Shown here: positions 23,401 to 24,078 of the stretch, piece by piece
How the letters are laid out: every line of letters starts with the position of its first letter
Numbering within the stretch: position 1 is the first letter of the stretch
Source: Euryarchaeota archaeon UBA561
GTDB lineage: Archaea > Thermoplasmatota > Poseidoniia > Poseidoniales > Poseidoniaceae
DNA length: 24,078 bases
Reading direction: 5' to 3'
Assembly (NCBI GenBank): GCA_002502295.1
Contig: DANX01000028.1
Span: 977-25,054 of the forward strand
Made by a program: the position numbers and the translations under genes
Notes under the pieces: generated by a model
The model's database searches: none
The model's input: the letters and a program-made list of their open reading frames with translations, nothing else
What the model was told of the DNA's origin: nothing

Positions 23401-24078
23401 TGAAAATACGCCTAACAGCGTATCCTTTGCTTCAGGTGTCGTCGCTCAAGACATCGTTGCAGGACAATGGCACACGTGCATCGCAGCACAAACCAACGAG
23501 TTGTATTGTTGGGGAGACGGTGTCAATGGAAAATTAGGCGACGGGTCGACCTCTCAGAACAACTTTGCTGGCTCGGCTGCGAAGGTCAACCACTTCTCGG
23601 GCTCAAATCCGGTGAAGGCACACGGTGACATCACATCGTGGGCGATTCATCCAGCCCTCCCAACAGGGCTTGAATTAGGCTCCTCTAATGGAACGCTATG
23701 GGGCACGCCGACCGCTTCCATCTCCCAAACCAACTTCACAATCTATGGGAACAATAGCGGTGGCTCCTCGTCATTCGTTCTCAACCTCGGTGTGAATGCA
23801 CAAGCACCGGGCTCGTTCGAATACAACCCAGAGAACAACACGCTGACCAACAACACCGAGGTCCATCTTGCACCGCAATTCATCCATCAAACAACTGGAA
23901 ACGGCTCCTTGTGGAATGTGGCTGACATCCTCAGCGGTTCAGGCGGAAGTCTTCCTGGATTGCATTTTGGACCACTCCTCGTTGGTGATACCGTCTATTT
24001 CTCAGCCCATGATGGAAGCACAGGCCACGAGTTGTGGGCACACAACACTTCGAATGGAACAATATGGCAAGCGGCAGA
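11402..24078 (+). CDS. Giant secreted multi-propeller surface protein (at least 4225 aa), C-terminus beyond window
   Basis: A single frame runs without a stop from the ATG at 11402 to the window edge, checked at about ten points along its length. Order: signal peptide (residues 1-25, KALVLSLLMVMLAQTAYVES), right-handed beta-helix domain (about 55-615), RCC1 propeller A (620-998), a GCMDSISTNYNSNAVFSDG calcium-loop-like motif (about 1056), SIAIDSND propellers A (1121-1448) and B (1547-1870), Ig-like array (1940-2381), RCC1 propeller B (2419-2783), more Ig-like domains, SIAIDSND propeller C (3093-3429), Ig-like domains, RCC1 propeller C (3707-4053), and an ELWxxDGT-type repeat at about 4195. 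At least 14 'SPSLPSGL...GTP' Ig-like (He_PIG-type) halves are visible. N-glycosylation sequons are abundant (NNT, NNS, NGT). It probably acts as an adhesin or surface-layer fibre; ligand and anchor are unknown. Confidence 0.93.
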   Translation, partial: MLNNPQQRKALVLSLLMVMLAQTAYVESYRGWTLADDSNPSRLNAGCDGASRTAGTPIYVDSALGSDDWSGTWSCPKATLSDALNDSSSDDEIVLASGLYHENVTVSGKDDLVIRAADGASVVFDGTRSIADDLNVSWSTADGNGVQETTLPVDGWQLFLAYEEQVPARWPNAQFSDETVFNRSYWAEGTLTGSNSAYTQGWLTDAGPESGVHTGLNETINATGLDPVGAIAVMNLGSFRSNSRIITDWTASNGTFAYDGSGVGWKNKHHAYFLEGKQELIDQDGEWWFNNTNNRLYYKTPSGQDANDLDLRVKVQPFAISVENSDGVTVQGIDFFGTTVNFNECDGCSFTNATLEYPSTSKRGLGIAGESENDRWMTRFYRSTNSFVDNVSITNTDGGAIEFQGSAGQSHNNTVNNSYFHAIDWSAADQKGLMTTIYEGGRDMYFTNNTVHLTGASSVLSIGDAPKVFYNDVWDVGHLQTDGAVVQIMQGEAPGAEVAYNWIHDIIKYGVRFDAPIGQVGTGQNGTMHHNVIWNAAGGLMVKGDYHNIHNNTVFNSSASKNDIIALTDGDINNKNSTFHRNAIDSMADHRSDDVYANPLPNGSHWGNWNGYLQGYDGMFEARNQISCAIYDNGSLYCWGRNDHGQLGLGYTSGREEAPQYVDLGTGRTITSLGIDDSGAEGWAPNSHSCVVLDNGELLCWGANEDGQLGLGNTSTSGVWEPTTVNVGSGLTTISVAVGSAATCALLSDHSVKCWGKNNFGQLGLGNSSSNDVLTPHAVTFSGSSNPISLHAGRNEFCAQLDNGSAACWGENAEGQFGLGNTTSQTSPVSLTLPTGRTVASMSASKDFMCLNLDNGSIVCAGRNAEHQLGQGTQSTRETSWKYVVGLDMVAHTVELGQDVGCAHLVNGSMACWGEDAWGLFGNSTTSYTSRVASTATQYANFGNGRTAVSISLNYRHACAVLDNGDLTCWGRNHKAQLGLGNTTQAFMPAVVSNVSSIRHVHVHEMLVDPANDDFRPKWGSKLHQLSAGAYDAGDASPWTAGVMWTYSPMSDPISGCMDSISTNYNSNAVFSDGSCIYTTLSSSSSTLSLEVGVTMTPHTLTYSTPFLADDKQTATSSGDVGLGSNIALDSNGAVHICSQTGSNQLQYATNASGSWQSATIDTITASHCVIILDSVDDIHITYHDNSNDNLMYATKALLDGISSSNWDIGTMDNNGDTGTHGSMAVDADDRLHVAYYSGFCSCPKYATKDNGSSTWSREFVENSTYDIGKFTSIALDSSGKPHITYRDNTNKTLKYAHQMGSSWVISSIDSTSNTGGGTSLGIDSNDHLHVAYKTNTTEMAYMTNRSGSWVKTTLDANTSGGWGVNFVDIMLDEGDAPHVVYTDIINKKIHYMSNTRGVWERILVAGNSISWLSSATMDQNGGIHVSYYIEGSYDDLGYAAVRSLAHRPQFEIEPNLPNGVLLGAENGTIYGTPTVFSALTEYTVWANTTRTSAFTTFSLSVDWELQASVDYLETPRNTAITPITFNWTAWSSGVANSTTSVYTSGDSGNYNSIAIDSNDKAHIVFYRDDNTNIYHSTNASGSWVTSSIDTNNNVGKYCSIAIDSNDGLHVSYQYNTGNTLKYAYQAAGSSTWSKTTVDNTGGKFTSIAIDSNDNPHIVYRDGGGNGGDLAYAKKTSGSWSVSSPVYSAGDVAATSIAIDSNDDVHIAYYDGASNQKKLYHLTDASSSWVRTSFGTIGSNTGGTSVSIAIDPTTDQPGISYFDMGATDLEYRSYSGSSWSSATTVSPSGDYGRFNSLAYDSLGNVHISHERNSADDLYYTSDKTGSWVTTAIDTTNSVGTYTAIAVDGNDDLHIAYRYNTGTDLYVATVQGHNAGSVSRTDVAGATCSISPSLPSGLTLNQGTCTISGTPTSDGSNTTYNVTATSSTGVSKSGEFKLWVTLIAPSITYSGSPFTFTEGAAISSITPTNTGDSAFWSASPSLPSGLSLSSSGVISGTPTVQVSATTYTITATNNGGSDTATISLTVNAQAPADLAYSPENMTLTNGTAMSTNTPSVNGGSVTAWQMSPTLPTGLTFSSSTGAISGTPSVLQTSAITYTIWANNSGGSSSATVNITINDIAPASVSYSQENITLTRGVSMSPTTPSSGGGVVSSWAISPSLPSGLNMDSSTGEISGTPTVLQTTAVTYTVWANNSGGSVSVSINITVNDVAPNTVVYSSHDLTLEKGTLMTTTTPAISGGSVTTWEISPSIPSGLSFSSSTGAISGTPSVLQTTAITYTIWANNSGGSTSTQFNITINDQLASVTYPSTVDVSNDRAMTTVTPTVTGGAVTSWVIVPSLPSGLNFGSSNGSIWGTPSGLLANATYTVYANNSGGSTSITFTLGLNWTLTPSAEGAYIVRNSSIASDITWEWDYDPLEAQNLSLATGEWNTCAVRDNGDVYCWGRNGNGQIGNGQTGTAACGNSGHKCKDQPTLTNSLGSDAVSIAFGHQHACALLDNGVVKCWGRNNGGQLGISGGDKDTPQTVNLGSGRTATSIYAGGYSTCAILDDASVKCWGLNDDGQLGIGSEVNTPTPTTISSLGTGRTAVSLAMAFRTVCALLDDGSVKCWGEDDLGQLGNGGSNSDLTSPPASAINLGTGRTAKAITGGEHHFCAILDDDSIKCWGDGGQGKLGTASFLPRSTPSATSGGFASGRYAVAIDAGYDHTCVILDNGQLTCWGSDSDGQLGNAGITGTWSSLQSNTVNLGIGRTAISLSAGGTHTCAQLDNGQLKCWGNRADGQVGDNGGFNNPSDRTSPSATSHGYTYFDTGAFPSAAVSGATCAISPSLPTGMSLTSGTCTITGTPTATASNATYTVWANVSGQSFSGQIWLEVGLNAPDISYSSSTYTYTKDTLITTLNPTNVGGEVTTWAINATLPSGLTFGTSNGSIWGTPDTVTAATTYTVWANNSVGSNSTTITVTVNDAAPSISFTPSTLNLAIGSAMASLSPSNSGGSIVSCSVSPSLPSGLSLSNSCVLSGTPTVASSAASYTITATNTGGSDTATFSLTVQAVGGSLTITPTNREGNVNSSISDISMSYTHQISNYGWTSGVSNSTSVVNSPTRYGIDTAIAPNGDIIAVTQQDVSGVGRVLDLNVKSKASGSWSQVFLDNTSNSGYSPSVEVDVNGAIHVIHFAISTNQLRYITNASGSWVSSNLSAAKGLNSDYFGTDLALDSQGNVHFIFSSSNPGSNQAILYYFNNQGGSWTNTTISDSSYHDAHYPSMALSGKDAVHISFYNDDGADLVHATNENGSWSIENVSINGNIGKWSSIALNSNDDVVIASRYSNRIDVSTRIGSSGTWSTSNTGTGNRFPMYMDMQIDSNDDVHIVYRCSGTYAQVGNALGDIGYITNKTGSWTRTSDINFGAYHSSLAIDSNDDLHIMHSDGLAYYQLKHTTIQGSGKGLAVVPTFAISPSLPSGLVLDWKTGTISGTPTEALANTTFTVTVTALGTTTTATFTLYVSGAPGEIAYSDISGTKGTAITSVTPSITTNGTTGSVTSWAINATVPSGLTFETSNGTIWGTPTQVVSGAVFTVWANNSVGSKSTTINITINDVGVTAITYPSENITLTLYHTMTTATPSTTGGTATTWGISPSLPSGMSFDSATGAISGTPENLQTTAVTYTVWANNSGGSFSDQINITVNDHGPVPLNYFGENITLDYNQTMTPLSGFELRPDLMAAGYDHSCAIKDDGTVRCWGEGANGRLGYGGSADKYSPTATSSLGTGRTAIDISAGGDHTCAVLDNGSVVCWGGNAFGQLGDGTTSSRTSPTQTLSLGRPAVAVEAGWYFTCALLDNGSVSCWGKNNNGQLGRGYENASTDTHQATPGLTLPMPGGRPVLTMDISHYMACGVVDNGSIACWGQYGGGKTPSLKTFFSDANPAKDVATGRYSACGLMVNGNVTCWGTGWLGTGGSGQTANPGVIWPNLGSGRTAVHVELGRKHNCALLDNDAVKCWGDDSYGQMANGISSSNENTPNSVSFASGVVAQDIVAGQWHTCIAAQTNELYCWGDGVNGKLGDGSTSQNNFAGSAAKVNHFSGSNPVKAHGDITSWAIHPALPTGLELGSSNGTLWGTPTASISQTNFTIYGNNSGGSSSFVLNLGVNAQAPGSFEYNPENNTLTNNTEVHLAPQFIHQTTGNGSLWNVADILSGSGGSLPGLHFGPLLVGDTVYFSAHDGSTGHELWAHNTSNGTIWQAA
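11564..13246 (+). other. Parallel beta-helix domain of the giant protein
   Basis: The domain opens with TPIYVDSALGSDDWSG, the usual entry of pectate-lyase-like secreted beta-helices, and continues through NNT/NNS-rich rungs such as HNNTVNNSYFHAI, YFTNNTVHLTG, MHHNVIWNAAGGL and IHNNTVFNSSA. These proteins bind or cleave polysaccharides. No specific catalytic residues could be assigned, so a binding rather than a lyase role cannot be excluded. Confidence 0.75.
13259..14395 (+). repeat. RCC1-type propeller A (7 repeats)
   Basis: Cys-Trp-Gly codons start at 13313, 13499, 13661, 13823, 14135 and 14306; the one at 13979 reads Cys-Ala-Gly. Each unit has the pattern CAxLDNGxxxCWGxNxxGQLGLGN. Seven units fit a seven-bladed propeller. 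The two cysteines per unit, about nine residues apart, suit a disulfide in each blade of an extracellular protein. This is the only propeller in the window without an obvious Ig-like half after it. Confidence 0.9.
14567..14640 (+). other. GCMD...DGSC calcium-loop-like motif
   Basis: GCMDSISTNYNSNAVFSDG followed by SC matches the 'GCTDPxAxNYNxxAxxDDGSC' motif of secreted proteins in many marine bacteria. The Asp, Asn and Cys spacing suggests a disulfide-closed, possibly calcium-binding loop. It separates RCC1 propeller A from the next propeller. Confidence 0.7.
14762..15745 (+). repeat. SIAIDSND-type propeller A (7 repeats)
   Basis: Seven units of about 45-50 residues carry variants of SIALDSxGxxHITYRD...LxYAxxxxGSW: NIALDSNGAVHICSQ, VIILDSVDDIHITYHD, SMAVDADDRLHVAYYS, SIALDSSGKPHITYRD, SLGIDSNDHLHVAYK, DIMLDEGDAPHVVYTD and SATMDQNGGIHVSYY. 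The periodicity and strand-turn-strand pattern suggest a seven-bladed beta-propeller. This is inferred from repeats, not from a recognised family. Confidence 0.75.
15750..15915 (+). other. Ig-like (He_PIG-type) half domain after propeller A
   Basis: FEIEPNLPNGVLLGAENG, TIYGTPT and EYTVWANTT form the second half of the Ig-like domain. The preceding propeller sits where the first half would continue. Confidence 0.65.
16040..17010 (+). repeat. SIAIDSND-type propeller B (7 repeats)
   Basis: Seven units: SIAIDSNDKAHIVFYRD, SIAIDSNDGLHVSYQYN, SIAIDSNDNPHIVYRDG, SIAIDSNDDVHIAYYDG, SIAIDPTTDQPGISYFD, SLAYDSLGNVHISHERN and AIAVDGNDDLHIAYRYN, each followed by an aromatic-Gly-Ser-Trp strand. The first four are the most alike. 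A C-containing Ig-like half (GATCSISPSLPSGL...CTISGTPT) follows directly. Confidence 0.78.
17219..18545 (+). repeat. Tandem array of five Ig-like (He_PIG-type) domains
   Basis: Five successive domains of about 88-90 residues. The typical layout is Y-x-x-ENITL-x5-MTTxTP, GGxVTSWAISPSLPSGL, GAISGTPSVLQTT, then YTVWANNSGGS and NITVND. GTP motifs are near 17380, 17645, 17915, 18185 and 18455. These domains serve as rigid spacers in bacterial and archaeal surface proteins. They show no insertions, unlike the ones that flank propellers. Confidence 0.85.
18656..19750 (+). repeat. RCC1-type propeller B (7 repeats)
   Basis: Cys-Trp-Gly codons start at 18716, 18899, 19052, 19211, 19376, 19538 and 19703. 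Unit one has an extra loop with two more cysteines (AACGNSGHKCKD). Units read CALLDNGVVKCWGRNNGGQLG and similar. The block is preceded by strand-like sequence (LTPSAEGAYIVRNSS...ITWEWDYD) and followed by an Ig-like half with the C-C variant (ATCAISPSLPTGM...CTITGTPT). Confidence 0.9.
20011..20530 (+). repeat. Two Ig-like (He_PIG-type) domains between RCC1 B and propeller C
   Basis: The first has ENIT-like start strands, TTWAINATLPSGLTFGTSNG and SIWGTPD. The second has VSCSVSPSLPSGLSL, SNSCVLSGTPT and YTITATNTGGSDTATFSLTV. The second uses a Cys pair where most copies have Trp and Gly. Confidence 0.8.
20680..21690 (+). repeat. SIAIDSND-type propeller C (7 repeats)
   Basis: Seven units: DTAIAPNGDIIAVTQQD, SVEVDVNGAIHVIHFAI, DLALDSQGNVHFIFSSS, SMALSGKDAVHISFYND, SIALNSNDDVVIASRYS, MQIDSNDDVHIVYRCS and SLAIDSNDDLHIMHSDG. 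It is more divergent than propeller B. An Ig-like half (FAISPSLPSGLVLDWKTG, TISGTPT) follows. Confidence 0.75.
21891..22430 (+). repeat. Two Ig-like (He_PIG-type) domains before RCC1 propeller C
   Basis: GTP motifs are near 22055 (GTIWGTPTQVV) and 22320 (GAISGTPENLQ), each with the SWAINATVPSGL/WGISPSLPSGM core and a closing VWANNS strand. Both are complete and uninterrupted. Confidence 0.8.
22520..23560 (+). repeat. RCC1-type propeller C (7 repeats), inserted in an Ig-like domain
   Basis: Cys-Trp-Gly codons start at 22580, 22739, 22892, 23066, 23195, 23348 and 23507. It is preceded by the first strands of an Ig-like domain (LNYFGENITLDYNQTMTPLSG) and followed by its second half (DITSWAIHPALPTGLELGSS, TLWGTPT). 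The split is cleanest here, because both flanks match complete copies elsewhere in the protein. Confidence 0.9.
23984..24078 (+). repeat. Start of an ELWxxDGT-type repeat module, cut by window edge
   Basis: GDTVYFSAHDGSTGHELWA followed by HNTSNGT matches the ELWxxDGT repeat of large secreted proteins (Asn-Gly-Thr instead of Asp-Gly-Thr). It follows an Ig-like first strand (FEYNPENNTLTNNTEVHL), as the earlier propellers do, so another nested propeller probably continues past the edge. Confidence 0.6.

Noticed and set aside
11402..24078. Many 60-230 aa frames on both strands inside the giant gene
   Set aside because: All are out-of-frame or antisense shadows. The single long frame was checked for phase at points from 13259 to 24078 without a break.

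Overview
The window looks like a piece of a marine planktonic archaeal genome, most likely Marine Group II Euryarchaeota (Candidatus Poseidoniales). This placement is inferred. The direct signs are an archaeal ribosomal-stalk cluster (uL11-like, uL1, P0, P1, with the Glu-rich archaeal P0/P1 tails), TATA boxes about 25-28 nt upstream of start codons, GAGGTGA Shine-Dalgarno sites inside the operon, and very large repeat-built secreted proteins.

Layout. Positions 1-1839 (minus) hold the N-terminal 613 residues of a secreted protein made of tandem fasciclin (FAS1) domains, cut by the left edge. A 345-bp AT-richer divergent promoter region follows. Positions 2185-3942 (plus) encode a 585-aa TPR protein with a cysteine-rich tail, and 4047-4622 (plus) a zinc-ribbon membrane protein. 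Positions 4739-8093 (minus) form a two-gene unit: a membrane-anchored protein with a CxCH motif, a Reeler-like domain and 16 thrombospondin type 3 repeats, then, 4 nt after its stop, a Rieske non-heme iron oxygenase. From 8244 (plus) runs the stalk operon: an L11-like gene that lacks the N-terminal domain, uL1, uL10/P0 (TTG start overlapping the uL1 stop) and P1/L12. An unrecognised 176-aa gene follows and ends at a strong GC hairpin (11316-11338). From 11402 to the right edge one uninterrupted frame encodes at least 4225 residues of a giant secreted protein.

The giant protein is the most striking part. After a signal peptide and a parallel beta-helix domain it alternates Ig-like 'SPSLPSGL...GTP' domains with six predicted beta-propellers: three RCC1-type (7 Cys-Trp-Gly repeats each, one degenerate to CAG) and three of an 'SIAIDSNDxxHIAY' type (7 repeats each). 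A seventh, ELWxxDGT-type module begins at the window edge. Five of the six propellers appear to sit inside an Ig-like fold: leading-strand-like sequence before the propeller, and the conserved 'SPSLPSGL...GTP' half after it.

FAS1, TSP3 and the giant protein all point to investment in the cell surface or extracellular matrix (adhesion, particle attachment, calcium binding). No CRISPR, tRNA, rRNA, transposase or phage gene was seen.
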